From the NCBI GenBank assembly GCA_036850905.1, contig CM072091.1, forward strand, positions 9,518,562-9,582,561: 64,000 nucleotides of DNA, written 5' to 3'. Position numbers and translations under genes: made by a program. Positions 32,150-44,274 of the stretch are shown one piece after another; positions within the stretch are counted from its first letter, which is position 1; each line of letters starts with the position of its first letter. The notes beneath the pieces are model-generated. The model saw only the letters and a list, made by a program, of their open reading frames with translations, ran no database searches and had not been told where the DNA came from. This DNA comes from Luffa acutangula (lineage: Eukaryota; Streptophyta; Magnoliopsida; Cucurbitales; Cucurbitaceae).

Positions 32150-32903
32150 CCCAATTTAAAAATTTGTTATTAATTTATACGACTAAGATAACTTCTATCT
32201 ATTTGTTCAATTTATCTTTGTTAACTTGAATTTGATTGATTTTCAATGTAGCGTTAATTTTATAGAGTGTAAACCTTAGATTCTCTCCTACACTTACGCT
32301 CTATTTGAATTTATCAGTTCACTAGATTTAGATTACTAAATACAATATGAAGATAGATTTAGAATAAGAAAAAATGGCAAGATATCGAAGAAGAAACCAA
32401 TTAAAATAGGTTTTAAGGAAGGAAAAGATGAATTGAAAACCTGTACTTGCATGAGAAGGGGAGTAGCCAAAAAGTCTGTTCAGAAAAAAGTTGATAAGTT
32501 TTTTTAAATACCAAAACACCTAACTAATGCTTCCAATTATTTTAGATGAAACATTAAATTGATTTAATGTGCTTCAATTGAATTGCATGTGTTCAAGTCC
32601 TCACTAATGTTGAAATTGCAGCTTTCCCAAATGACTTTTTTCCTCTTAACATAGTGTTTTTCCTTAATTCACTCCTATTTTTCCTCCCTAAAACGTGAAA
32701 TTACTTAGTATAATATTTATCAATTTAAAATTTTGTTATTAAGTTATACCATTAAGATAACTTCTATTTGTTTGTTCCAATTTATCTTTGTTAATTTGAA
32801 TTTGATTGGTTTTCAATGTGACGTTAAATTAATGTGTAAACCCCAAGATTCTCCTACATTTACGTTGTATTTGAATTTATCGATTGACTAGATTTAGATT
32901 TCG
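32150..32903 (+). repeat. Direct repeat pair of ~187 bp, 567 bp apart
   Basis: Copy 1 (32150-32336) and copy 2 (32717-32903) share AAGATAACTTCTAT.TGTTTG, TTTATCTTTGTTAA.TTGAAT, GATT.GTTTTCAATGT, GTGTAAACC and TATTTGAATTTATC. The intervening 380 bp has no recognised content. It could be a duplicated non-coding segment or the LTRs of a very small element; TG/CA ends are not evident. Confidence 0.6.
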
Positions 32904-32958
32904 TTCAAGGGCATTTTCGTCCGATTCGTGGTAAAAAAAATCTACTAAAAATAGCAAT

Positions 32959-33035
32959 GGGCCAATTGCAACACTAGCAAAAAATAAAAGGGAATTTGCA
33001 ACCATGCCTTCGGTTTTTTATGTTGCAAATATAGC
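32959..33035 (-). repeat. 78-bp repeat, right member of a 13-kb inverted pair
   Basis: The reverse complement of 19949-20026 with only a few differences (GTTGCAAATTCCCTTTTATT and TTTTTTGCTAGTGTTGCAAT are shared). A poly-A run follows it. Confidence 0.6.
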
Positions 33036-33182
33036 AAAAAAAAAAAAAGACCCAGTCCAAAGATTAAAGTTGAAAAGTCGAAAAACCCCCTTAAAAACAC
33101 AGAGGGTTAAGAAGTATATCAATGGTGTTATTGATATATCGTATTTCAGGTACATCATTCATTTATTTAGTGTGACCGATAT

Positions 33183-33277
33183 TGTAACGCCCCGACTTTT
33201 TTTTAAAACCTAAAGACTGATTAGGGACGTTACTACATGCATGAATGATTCAAAGAACTATGAAGTTAATTTTTTTT
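33183..33277 (+). repeat. Possible gypsy LTR 5' fragment
   Basis: TGTAACGCCCCGACTTTTTT is a typical beginning of chromovirus-type gypsy LTRs. Only about 95 bp remain before a different repeat starts. Confidence 0.4.
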
Positions 33278-33462
33278 GGGAAAAATACCTATTTGGTCCT
33301 TGAGTTTTGAGGAATATGTGTGTTTGGTCCATGAGTTTTCAAAATAGACCTTTTTAGTCCATGAGTTTTGAGAAATATGTTTAAAAGGTCCCTAAGTTTT
33401 CAAAATAGACCTTTTTAGTCCCTAAGTTTTGAGAAATATATTCAAAAGGTCCATAATATTAT
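33278..33462 (+). repeat. Mutator-type terminal repeat without a partner
   Basis: It starts GGGAAAAATACCTATTTGG and continues as four to five ~30-bp units (AGTCC.TGAGTTTTGAGAAAT and TTTCAAAATAGACCTTTTTA). It resembles the ends of the element at 23451 but has no inverted partner nearby; the other end was probably lost where Athila sequence begins. Confidence 0.5.
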
Positions 33463-33465
33463 TTT

Positions 33466-34704
33466 GCTAGTCCTCGAGCAAACTAAAAATTAAGCTTTTG
33501 CTAGTCCTCGAGCAAACTAAAAATTAAGCATAGGTTGTAAATAGATTCAACAAACATGACTCAATCCTCAAGGCTCAAAAGTCAATAAATAAGCAATCAA
33601 GAGACATGCACATAAGGCCCAATGAAGGAGACAAATAAAAAATTTTCCAAAATTAACTTGCATAAGAGAGATCTAACTTAATTAGATTAGACTTTACTAG
33701 TTCGGGATTGGATTATTAAACTCTCAACTCATCTTCCCTATGCATTAGCACTAAGCATTTACTATTGAGCCAATAGAACAAATTAGTTTTTTTTGTCCAT
33801 ACCTAGGTGCTTTAAATTAAAATTAAATCAAGCAATTAAAAGTTGCACTAGCTTTCACACGCCTGTTGTAGGGACCCATAACCCAAGTTTAACCCTTGGT
33901 TGGCCTAACTGATCACAACAGGGGTAGCTTTTTTTGCCTAAAACATTATTAAACATTGCATTGTGCACATAAGTCATGACTTTATTTTTCTTTCAAATGT
34001 AAAAGCAAGAATCAGTTTTCTTTATGATCATGATAAACATATATACTTTTCTTTCCTCCTAGGCAAGATTAAACATGCTAATTTTCAAAAAATTAACTCT
34101 TTAGCTCCTGCCTACAATAGGTGACAAGTATATGAATCTAATAATTCGCTCCTAGGCATTCAAGTCCAATTCTAAACCAAGAAAAATACTTTACTAATGC
34201 AAGACATCTCCTAGAAAAATTTTAAAAAATCTCCCTTTTGGGGCACTCATGCTTACAACTCATCAAAAACTTAAAGATTGACAAGAAAGCCCATCCTGGC
34301 AAATCATAATCATGAAAAAGTAGTATCCAAAAACCAACCATATGCCATAACCATAATAAGCTAAAAAAATATAGCTCGAACTCAGATGCTCAAGGGCTCA
34401 ACAAGCAAAGCATTCCACCCTCAAACTTAAAACATGCAATGTCCTCAATGTATAGAAAACTAAAGCATAAATAAGCATGAGAACAAGAAAAGAATGGAAG
34501 GGGTGAACAATACTGCCTTGGCATGATGACCTTCTCATGAATTCTAGCAAAGACAAGAGCACAAGAACACCTACAAACAAAAAAAACAAATACATCAAAA
34601 GCAAGATAAGTAAATAAATAAAAACCAACTTACTTGGGTTCCCTCCCATAAGCGCTTGTTTAACGTCTTTAGCTCGACGTGTTGACCGTGTATGCATCAC
34701 GGAG
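33466..34704 (-). other. 3' untranslated part of a gag-only Athila derivative
   Basis: Minus-strand landmarks match the region downstream of pol in the intact copy at 59515-60719: CAAGCGCTTATGGGAGG (near 34650), TTTTAAGTTTGAGGGTGG (near 34420) and GGACTAGCAAAA at the distal end. A 32-bp unit with TTTTGCTAGTCCTCGAGC is duplicated at 33466-33529. The 3' LTR is missing. Confidence 0.65.
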
Positions 34705-35231
34705 GTTTCCTTTCTGTGAATCCATCAGAGGTGCTCTTGCTTGCACCTTTCTTGTAACCTATCACAAGTGCCTCTGAATGATCTTTCAAGTCCACAAAGC
34801 TTTGAATACTTCCCTTTCGTGCTGGACTCTAATAGTGAGCTATTTGCGCTCAATGTCAATAATAACTCGCCCAGTAGCGAGAAATGTCTCCCTAGAATGA
34901 TTGGTACTGAAGAGTTTTCTATAATATCCATGACATATAAATCTATAGGGAGGAAAAATCTACCTACCTTGATTAAAACATTTTCTACAATTCCATATGG
35001 ATTAACTACAGATTGATCACCTAATTGTCGTTTAACAGGGATAGATTTAATCTCACCTATATTCAATTTCTTGCATAAGGATAAATGAATAATATTAATG
35101 TTAGCACCTAAGTCACACAATGCTTTAAAAGAATGAGTACCAAAATTACAAGTAGTAGAAAAACTCCCTGGATCTGCTAATTTCTCAGGTACCTTCTGCT
35201 GTACTCGTGCACTACATGTCAAGGCTAGATA
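34705..35231 (-). pseudogene. Athila-type protease segment; RT, RNase H and integrase deleted
   Basis: The minus frame contains KLADPGSFSTTCNFGTHSF, the protease core CDLGANINIIHLSL, IVENVLIKVGRFFLPIDLYV and IILGRHFSLLGELLL, then ends with a stop at 34725. Immediately downstream comes sequence that in the intact element follows integrase (CAAGCGCTTATGGGAGG). About 3 kb of RT, RNase H and integrase is therefore absent. Its N-terminal side continues as gag at 37168-38589 after the solo LTR. Confidence 0.82.
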
Positions 35232-37162
35232 TGTTGGGTTTTATGCCCTAAAACTCGTAGATAGTAAATGTACATTTGACCGAACATTAATAAAGTGATG
35301 TATTATTCATTTATCTATGTTTGTATTATATCTTGTCTTATTAACCCTAATCCAATAAACTAAACATCCAAGGCTAATAGAATGAGGCTTGAACTAGTAT
35401 GTAGGGACATACGGGGATCGATGTTCAAGTTTTAGCCTAAAGGGTCTGTAGTATAGGGATAAGTCTTAGTACCTTATCCCGATGACACTATGGATGCGAC
35501 CCACTTTTTATTTTGATATAAACGCAATGATCCGACGCGTTCATGTAGTTGACATGCGAGTGGGGGTATCCTGTGCAATGAGTTTGCACAAAGATCGAAC
35601 CGCGAAATAGTTAATCACTAACTGTAACACCGTTAGTTAGCTTGATTTCTATTTCACTAGGATGACCTAGGCAACTTGGCCTTAATCCTGAGTGGATTAT
35701 GGACTCCTGACCATGAGGGATTGTCCTTTGATTTGTACGGGTGAGAGTGGCCTATTCGCCGACTCAATAAGCCTACCATTTTGGGGACAAGACCGAGTGG
35801 GGAGCTGGGAACATAGTCACACAAGATGAAAATCACTCATTCCCAAAATTAGGGTAAGTAGAGGTGTGTTCCCTTAAGTGGTGTCTCCGGGTCTTGAACA
35901 ATGGTCCCTACCCTCTCTATGGCACGAGAGGGACTTCTGTTTGTTGGTTGGACCTCAAACAAGTTGTTCATTAGAAGAGCACTAGTACTTAAGGACTAAG
36001 AGGTAGCCTAGGGGTAAAACGGTAATTTGACCTAGCTGGGGTACGAACACACGTGAAGGGCTGACTTGCTGTTGATGGTCGATATCCGTGGACACAAAAA
36101 TATTTTTGCAGTGAGAAGAGTGCAGTTGTGGTTCTATAGTGGAGTGAACCACAATTAACGAATATTGATTAAATTGGTTAATGAGTTTAGCCAATTAATC
36201 TCATATCGTTGGAGCTTCTGAACTGTAGATCCATTACCTCCCACCAGTAGCTCACTAAGGGCGTTGAGGTAAATTTCTATGGGATAATTGAATATTTGAA
36301 TGAGTTCGAATATTAAATTAAAATATGAATTTTATTCATATTAAAACTATAAGTTATAATTAATGTGCATTAGATGTACATTTATACTATAGTTTATTTG
36401 AGAGGAAATATAATTAAATATGTGATATTTAATTATAATATTAATTAATTATTGTTTTAATTTGGTCTAATTAAATTTAATTTAATTAAACTACATTAAA
36501 ACTATAGGTTATGTGGTTAGATTTATGTAAAATTGTTTTATATAAAAGTGGTTAAATTAAATGTTAATTTAAATTCAATTAAATTAATTAATAATTTGAT
36601 TATTAATTTAATTTAATTTGTTATCAGTTATCTTAACTGATATAGTCTTACCCACTGACCTAAAATAACGCGTAGTTGAGAGATTATCTCTCGCTCTCTC
36701 TCATTCACGCGATTGGCTCCCTCTCAGTTACGGTATTCTTGTGCGTTTTCTCTCTAGAATACAGAACGATTATATCCCAAGAAAATTCTCTTGCTCCCAC
36801 AAGCAACAACGCATAGTTCCTTGTGAGAATACTGGTGAAGATTTGTGGTTGTGTCCTCATAAACCAGCAAGATCAAGCTGCGAAGGTTGCTGTGTTTTTA
36901 CTGCAACGTGAAGGGAATTAGGCGAAACGATCAAGAACTTCATCTACGGTAGGTATTTCTTGATCTAGGATCATTAGGATCCAATCTAGATTAGATCTAG
37001 TTTTTCTCCTTTTGATTCAACATGCTTATATAACTATTTACAACATGATATATTTAGTCTTTACTGCTGTGAATTTATTTGCCGTAGTATTGGTATCCCA
37101 ATCGACGTTTAATTCGAAAAGATCTCTGACGTTTTCCGCTGCCTAGGGTTATTATCCCTACA
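35232..37162 (+). mobile_element. Solo Ty1/copia LTR in Athila gag-protease
   Basis: 1931 bp, TGTTGGGTTTTATGCCC to ATTATCCCTACA, with exact duplication AGATA at 35227-35231 and 37163-37167. The interrupted protein resumes on the far side (gag ...KKKKEKKVDT), confirming a clean insertion followed by LTR-LTR recombination. It is more diverged from the other family members than they are from each other. Confidence 0.93.
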
Positions 37163-37167
37163 AGATA

Positions 37168-38589
37168 CATTGTGTCTACCTTCTTTTCCTTCTTCTTCTT
37201 TGCAAGCCATTCCTTCATGAATCTGTTATACTGAGGCATCTCTAATACTTCTACAAAAGAAATATTAATGTTTAGATTCATAAAAGCATTCATAAATTTA
37301 TCAAACTGAACCTGATTGTTCTTTTTCATTTTTTTTTCTTCTCTTTGAGGACCAACACTATGGGAGAAGGGATAAGAGGCTTAGGGTCAGGCTTTTCAGC
37401 TTCGTCCGATGATGTGTCCCCCTCAGCTTCTCCAGTAGGAGTGTCATATTCTTCAATCTCGGGTTCCTCAGTTTCTTCCATCTCATCCTCCTGGTGCACA
37501 GTGATGGCTTTATAGTACTCCATCTAAGATTTCTCCTGCTCAGCTAGGGCCTTACCTTTCTGCATGGTGTTTACAACACTTAACAATTGTCTCAGTTGAG
37601 TCTCGATGTTTTTGATGGCTGCACTGTGGGCAGTCACCGTGGTGTTTATGACAATGACAACTTCATCAAGCTTATTTGACCTGTTACTAGACTCTGCAAT
37701 AAAAACTTTAACAAGATCCTCAAGAGGTTGTGTATTTTCTTGCTTTTGAGGGGAAAAACCAGGGGGATTTAAAACATTCTTATTATTAGCATAAGAGAAG
37801 TTTTCATGGTTCCTATTGTTAGGGTGATAATGTGTAGGTGTAGAATTATTGTATCCCTTAAAATTAGAATTTGCAACATACTGAACCTATTTCATGGTCT
37901 CCTCCTAAGACTGAGATGCAATGGCAGTTGGTGACTCGATAGATTGAGCACTCCCTATACTTGAAAATTTCAAGAAAGCATTAGCAAGGGTAGACATCTA
38001 GGCTTGGAGGGTAGTTACATTGTCCATTTCGAACACCCCAACTACAACCTTCCTTGGTGTAGACCGCTCAGATGGCCACTGATAGCTGTTGGTGGCCATA
38101 TCCACCAGTAAAGTACGTGCATTCTCCACGGTCTTGGACAACAGAATCCCACCTGCAACTGTATCAACAATCGTCTTAGTATTTGGATTTAAACCATTAT
38201 AGAATAATTGAATATGCAACCAATCGAGGTATCCATGCTGAGGGCACTTCCTCAGCAACTCTTTGTAACGTTCCCATGTCTCGAACAATTGCTCATCGAA
38301 CTGCTGTTGGAATGTTCCAATTTCGGTCCTTAGCTTGACTGTTTTTTCAGGAGGAAAGAATTTCTTTAGGAATGCTTGGACCAAAGCATCCCAGGTGGTG
38401 ACACTTCTAGGGGGAATAGACTGCAACTAATCACGAGCTTTATCCTGCAAAGAGAAAGGAAACAAGCGTAAGCGAATGGTATCCTCAATGACTCCATTTA
38501 TTTTTACCATCCCACAAATGTCTAGAAAGGATTTTAGATGAGAGTTTGGGTCATCGATGGGCGATCCTCTATATGCACAATCACGAGCC
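37168..38589 (-). pseudogene. Athila-type gag of the gag-only derivative
   Basis: Minus-strand gag begins within ARDCAYRGSPIDDPNSHLKS at the copia LTR junction (38589) and runs through LRLFPFSLQDKARD, KCPQHGYLDWLHIQLFYNGL, MATNSYQWPSERS, NFSYANNKNVLNPPG and MNAFMNLNINISFVEVLEMP. Stops occur after QDKARD, after TTLQA and elsewhere, and the frame shifts near 37330. It closely parallels gag at 3500-4918. The codons before ARD, the leader and the LTR were beyond the copia insertion and are not found at its other side. Confidence 0.85.
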
Positions 38590-41500
38590 TGTTGGGTTTT
38601 ATGTCCTAAAACTCGTAGATAGTAAATATAACATTTTACCGAACAATTAATAAAATGATTTATATTGTTTGTATTGAGTGAATCTTGTCTTATTAACCCT
38701 AATTCAAGATACAACCTAAAGGGTCTATAGTATAGGGATAAGGCTAGGTACCTTATCCTGGTGACACTATGGATACGACCCGCTTTGTATTATGATACAA
38801 ACACAATGATCCAACACGTTCGTGTAGTGGACATGCGAGTGAGGGTATCTTGTGCAATGAGTTTGCACAAGACCGGACCGCGAGATAATTAACCACTAGC
38901 TCTAACACCGTTAGCTAGTTAGGTTTTTATCTCACTAGGATGACCTATGCAACTTGGTCTCAATCCTGAGTGGATTATGGACTTCTGTTCATGAGGGGTT
39001 GTCCTTTGATTTGTATGGGTGAGAGTGGCCAGCACCCCGACTCAATAAGCCTACCATTTTGGGGACAATGCTGAGTGGGGAGCTGGGAACATAATCTCAC
39101 AAGATGAAATTCACTCATTTCAGACTCTAGGGTAAGTAGAGGTGTGTTCCGTTAAGTGGTGTCTCCGAGTGTTGAAAAATGGGCCCTACCCTCTCTATGG
39201 CACGAGAAGGACTTCTGGTGCGTCGTCAGCTGAATGGATGGAATGTGAGATAAGATGAATAATAATAATAAAAAATAATTCAGCTAACACTTAGTGCAAG
39301 TATACACTGTTGCACGTAGTAATAAAAAACCTTAGAAGTATTCCAAGGGTATCGATCCCACGAGGACTAAATTGGAAATTCAGATTTGAATAAGAAACTG
39401 CTCAAATGATTGCTTTTGAAAAGGTAACCAAAGAAAATAAGTTGATTGATTGAGTTTTTGAAAAGATAAATAAAACAAGCAAATAAATAATAAAGAATAA
39501 CAATAATAAACAACGAGGTATTCAACATGGATTCATCCTTAAGGAAATAACCTTAATCATGCATTATTTAACTTAAGCCTATTCAATGCATTGGGTCAGA
39601 TTTAACTCCTATTTGGCCCTTGCTTCCAAGAATCGTTAGAAGGCTAAGCGAGTACCGTTATGCCCATTTCTGTGACTCGACTCCAACATAGATAATTCAC
39701 GAATGCAACCTATAACCCTATAGTCGATATAGGGTGCCTTAGGCAGCTTGCCCTATACCGCTGAACAATCTCTTTCGAGCTTTTTCTCCTATATCACCTT
39801 TATGAGAACCGATATCGTTTGTCCCTTTCGAGATCAAACTCACATAGCATGTAAAGTCTAAGTGATCAAGTTAAACTCGACAAGATTAGAGTGATAATCA
39901 ATAAAGAATGACATGCATTGAACAAAAACTTAAGCAAATTAAAACACTTTCAAGCCATTAAACCATAAGAGAATTCACCATATTGAACCCCTCAACGGAA
40001 TTTAGCTACTCATGGTGAGATAAAGTGCAAATGAATACATTTTCATTGAATAAGAATGTAAAGAATACAGAATAATGAAAAGTAATCACAAGCTGGAAAT
40101 AAAAGAGATAGCTAAATATTATGGGTTTTTCTATTTACTCAATCCTTCTAGAGTTCGCTAAGACACTCCACTCTCTCGCTTTTACAAGTGGGAATGGGTG
40201 AAACTCTCTACAAACCACAAGGTTTGATGTCTAACTCAGGTTAGAATTCAGTCATCTAAGAAGGACCTTGGGCATCCCTACTCATAGGTGTCGAGCCAGG
40301 GTTCTGTCACCACCATTTTCTTCCAAATGAGTTCTGCTTGTGTTTCCTCTCGATTGCTGGCCTTTTATAGAGTAAAAAGTGGTTGGGGAGTCACGAAATC
40401 CATGCTAGAAAATAGCCCAGGTTGTTTCGGAGTCAAATCAGCAAGTTAGGTGCTTGAAAAGCTCGTCGGTTGTTGACTTGCGGAAATTGGGGACCGACAT
40501 TTTCTGTCCAGAAATGCTGTCACATTTTATTTTGCCTTGGCAGAAATGCTATCGCATTTTTCTGTTTTCCTCTGTTTTTCTGCAACATGTAAAACTAAGT
40601 TAAATTCATACCAAAATGAGTTCATTTTAGCACAAATATGCATAATTTAACACATATGACTCTCAAAGACCTAACTTACCAACTTTCACACTTATAGGCT
40701 CGAGAATAGTAATTTTGACCAAAAACATACAAGTTTCATAAGAAATAAGCTAAGAATAAGGAGCAAAATATGTATATTTTTGTCACTTATCAACTTCTGT
40801 TTGTTGGTTGGACCTTAAACAGGTTGTTCATTAGAGGAGCACTAGGGACTTAAGGACAAAGATGTAACCAAGGGGTAAAATGGTAAATTGACCCAGCTGG
40901 GGTACGAACACACGAGAAGGACTAACTTTCCGTTATTGGTCGATATCTGTGGACACAGAAATATTCTGCAGTGAGAATAGTGCAGCTGTGGGTCTTTAGT
41001 GGAGTGACCGACAGTTAACGAATGGAAAGTAACTTGGTTAACGAGTTTAGCCAATTAGTCTCGTATCGTTGGAGCTTATGATGTGTACGTCCATTAGGTC
41101 CCACTGGTAGCTCATAAAGAGACTTGAAGCAATTAAATATAAATTGTAAATTGAAAGTGTTGAATTTATTTGGGGAATCGTATAATGTATGTTGATACAT
41201 TATAAAGTTTATGAAACTTTATAATGTAGTTTTTGAATTAATTTCAAAAATTAATTCTTGAGAGAAAAATATTTGAAAGAGTTCAAATAAATTTAATATG
41301 AATTGGATTCATATTAATTTTAATTTTAATAAAATCCCTAAGATTAAATATGTGATATTTAATTGGGTAATTAATTAATTATGGAATTAATTAATTATTC
41401 ATTAAAATTAGATATGATTCAGATAATAAATTTGAACTTATTCATAGATCTTTTCCTATTAGGAAAAGGTCTTGGGCTTTACCTATATATAGGATCCCTG

Positions 41501-41901
41501 GGTGGGGTGAAAGGTATCTCATTCACTCTCCTTCCCTCAGAGATCTCTCCTGAAAGACTCCCACCAGTCTCTTGCTTCAAAAAGTCTTAGAGATATACCG
41601 ATGTAACCAATTGGTGGTGTTCGCACAAGAAGGTTGCTGCGTTTTCGATCTTACTAACAAGAAAAGGCGAATCAATCAAAGCTTTCTACACAAGTAAGTT
41701 TTCTTTGAAAATCTAAATCACTAGGATCAACTAGATTAGATCTAGTTAATTATTTAGCATGTTCATAGCCGTTGTACAACCCCTTAAATATAGATTTACT
41801 GCTATAATATTTTGCAAATTGTATTGGTAGTTCAATTAAAAATCAAAGACTATGAGTAGGTTCGATAATTCTTTCCACTGCGTAGGGCCTTTTTCCCTTC
41901 A
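38590..41901 (+). repeat. 5' LTR of the long Ty1/copia element, split by a gypsy solo LTR
   Basis: The LTR starts TGTTGGGTTTTATGTCC at 38590 and ends TTTTTCCCTTCA at 41901, followed by the tRNA-iMet-type PBS. Without the insertion at 39216-40792 and its duplication it is about 1.73 kb, like the partner 3' LTR (49818-51617, 1800 bp). TATATATAGG at about 41484 is the likely TATA box and ACACAAGTAAGTTTTC at about 41693 a strong splice donor. The left flank is Athila gag (GAGCC, 38585-38589). That 5-mer is not repeated after the 3' LTR, so the right side has been rearranged. Confidence 0.9.
39216..40792 (-). mobile_element. Gypsy-type solo LTR within the copia 5' LTR
   Basis: 1577 bp; on minus it starts TGATAAGTGACAAAAATATA and ends GACGACGCACCA. 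The exact duplication ACTTC lies at 39211-39215 and 40793-40797. Its end region (GATCGATACCCTTGGAATAC...GTATACTTGCACT) resembles the U5 ends of the Athila-like LTRs here. The copia LTR continues seamlessly on either side. No GC-rich dyads. Confidence 0.9.
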
Positions 41902-41903
41902 AT

Positions 41904-41916
41904 TGGTATTAGAGCC
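41904..41916 (+). other. Primer-binding site, tRNA-iMet type, one mismatch
   Basis: TGGTATTAGAGCC, two bases past the LTR end. The standard sequence has C at the seventh base (TGGTATCAGAGCC), so this copy carries a C-to-T change. Confidence 0.9.
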
Positions 41917-44274
41917 AACTCAGTTGTTCTTGATTTTAAATTGAAATTTGCAATTTGTTTATGGTGGAATTTATGCATTGTGAATGTTATGGTTTGCGTA
42001 TAAATGGTTTCGATTAATTTGGCCATAGATTTACGTTTTCTTGAATGTTTCAATGTAAAGGCCCCTGCGTTTTTGGGAATAATTTGTAAATCTATTATCC
42101 TCTATAAGTCCGTGTCTAGAATAGGGTGTTCTATGATGAAGATTGTTGAAGATCACGTCCAAAATCGAGGCCAAACACGAAGAACGACTGCAAGAAGTCC
42201 CTGATTCTGCCTCCAGACGCAGTAGGGTCACGACCCTGTTCATCGGGCGTCGCGACGCTATCGCGATTTCGCAAAGCGGAGGTCTATGATCGCATAAGCG
42301 TCGCAACGCTATCTTCTCAGCATCGCGACGCTAACACGATTTTCATGCAGCGTGCGGCTAGGGTTTCATGAGGTGGATGAAGGTGATTTTGCGGTCCTGT
42401 TCGCTACTATAGGGTCGGTTTGGCCCGGTCCAGCTCGGTTCAAGCTTGGTTTGGTGATTTGGAGTCCGGTTCGAGGCGGTTCGGGTCGGTTAGTGCAGTC
42501 TAGTCCGGTTCTGAAGTTGCAGAAGGATGTATTTAGGATTAAATAGCTTAAATTATTGTAATTTATGTGCTTTATTTTATCCTAGGGGCCAATTAATCGG
42601 TTTATACGCTATTTAAATGTTTTATGGATGTCATTTAGATTTAAATGCCACCATAGGTTATAAAGCATGCTCATGCAATTTATATATATTATAATTAGTT
42701 ATAATGTATGGATTGAGATGCATGGTTTATTTTCATGAGTTGTTTAATATATAGTTGAGCTATATTAAAATCATGAAAAATAGAACAACATAATGCATGA
42801 AATTACGTAGTTAAATATAGAGTTATATTTAATAAGTTGTTTGCAACATGCTACTTTGATTTACCTTGATTGACAATAATATAACTGTTATAATTGTTTA
42901 ATAAGGAAATCAAATATGCATAGAGCATGAAATATCCATAGCATAATATAATTGTTATATTAAATTCATGCAATGCAATTCAATCGATATAGTTTTATCA
43001 TATTAACTTGAATGTGATTGTTAATTATTTTAAAACTATAGTATGCATGATTATAGGGCTAATCATTAAAATTTGAATAGTTTAATATTAATGATTAGAA
43101 ACCGTCAATCTATAATCAAGAAATGCATGCAAACATAGGACCATAGGTTTATATTAATTAATTTTAATGAGTTAAAATTAATTAGACCTAAGGTCATATT
43201 CTAATAGGATTAGAATTCCTTACTTAGTTTAAAATAGTTTTAATCAACTAAGTAGGACAAACATTACTATTATTATAAGGAACTCTACCGGTAGAGTTCT
43301 ATCTAAGGTTGGGGGTACTTAAGTTGATGGTTTACGGAACACCTCCTACCTGGAAACTAACCCAGAATACCGGAGTTGAATTAATCATAGTCTAATGTTA
43401 GAAGATGGTCGCTAGGTAAATTAAATCTTTTTAATACACCTAGACATTAGATCTTATTATAATAGTTATAATAGGATTAGACTTAGATAAATTGAATTAG
43501 CCAGATTTATCTAGGTTAATAAACCCTAAAATATACGGTAGGTCACTTTAGTGGGAGGTAAAATCAAAACTTGATTTGAATCGAGTTTTTACTCCTACGT
43601 CCCTATATTCACAACGTGAGATCCATGCTCGGCTTTGTGTCGTTTTAGCGCGGCCTCCCTTCGAAAAGTGTTTGCATGGGTCAATAACAAGGTGAATGGG
43701 GAAAGTGCCCATAGTAAGTGGGAGCGGGACACGTGTCAACGTATCCCTCGGTCTCCACCCATAGGTCACATCGTGAGAGTCTTATGATCCACCTGTGCAT
43801 TGTCCTGGAGAAACCATCCCTTCGGAGGGCCCGATCATAGGATTCGTAACACCGTGAACTCCTGAAAAGGATAGGGTCACTTAGGCTAATTACCAACAGT
43901 TGTCTTTCCCTTCAGTAGCCTGTTGGTGCGTGCCTCTTAGATCTGAAAGTGGAAGGGTTACACTTACGGGGATGAGTTAATTCGTTAACGAATCCTTGAC
44001 CGAACAACAGTGGTCAACGTCTATAGGAATATGAGTTATTCTGGTAATAGAGTTGATGAGAAGTGTCTCAGTTTAGATGAGGAGTAGCTGATCACCCTTC
44101 GGTGGCTGTTTTTCTAAACCTTTAAAGCATCGTTGCTAAACACAATCAATAGTTTGTTAGGATTCTTTGATTGATTGTTTACAAAATTGATTGGATTTAT
44201 GCAATTGTTTGTATTGCCTATTTGATGGGTTAAGACAAAGATCACCAATACGGTAAATGTTTATTTTTCCAGCA
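41917..44274 (+). other. 2.36-kb untranslated leader of the copia element
   Basis: There is no coding capacity between the PBS and the gag ATG at 44275. It contains GC-rich dyads at 42224-42332, a run of CGGTTCGGTT-like repeats (42410-42510), AT-rich stretches, and ends TTATTTTTCCAG at 44272, a good splice acceptor directly before the gag ATG. With the donor at about 41693 this predicts a leader intron of about 2.6 kb. Confidence 0.7.
42224..42332 (+). promoter_or_regulatory. Two pairs of GC-rich dyads in the copia leader
   Basis: Dyads start at 42224 (AGGGTCACGACCCT), 42246 (GGCGTCGCGACGCT), 42297 (AGCGTCGCAACGCT) and 42319 (AGCATCGCGACGCT). Both pairs are exactly 22 bp apart. The 42224 member has changed in both arms in a compensating way (GGGTC/GACCC), so the dyad symmetry is kept although the sequence differs. 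Confidence 0.7.
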
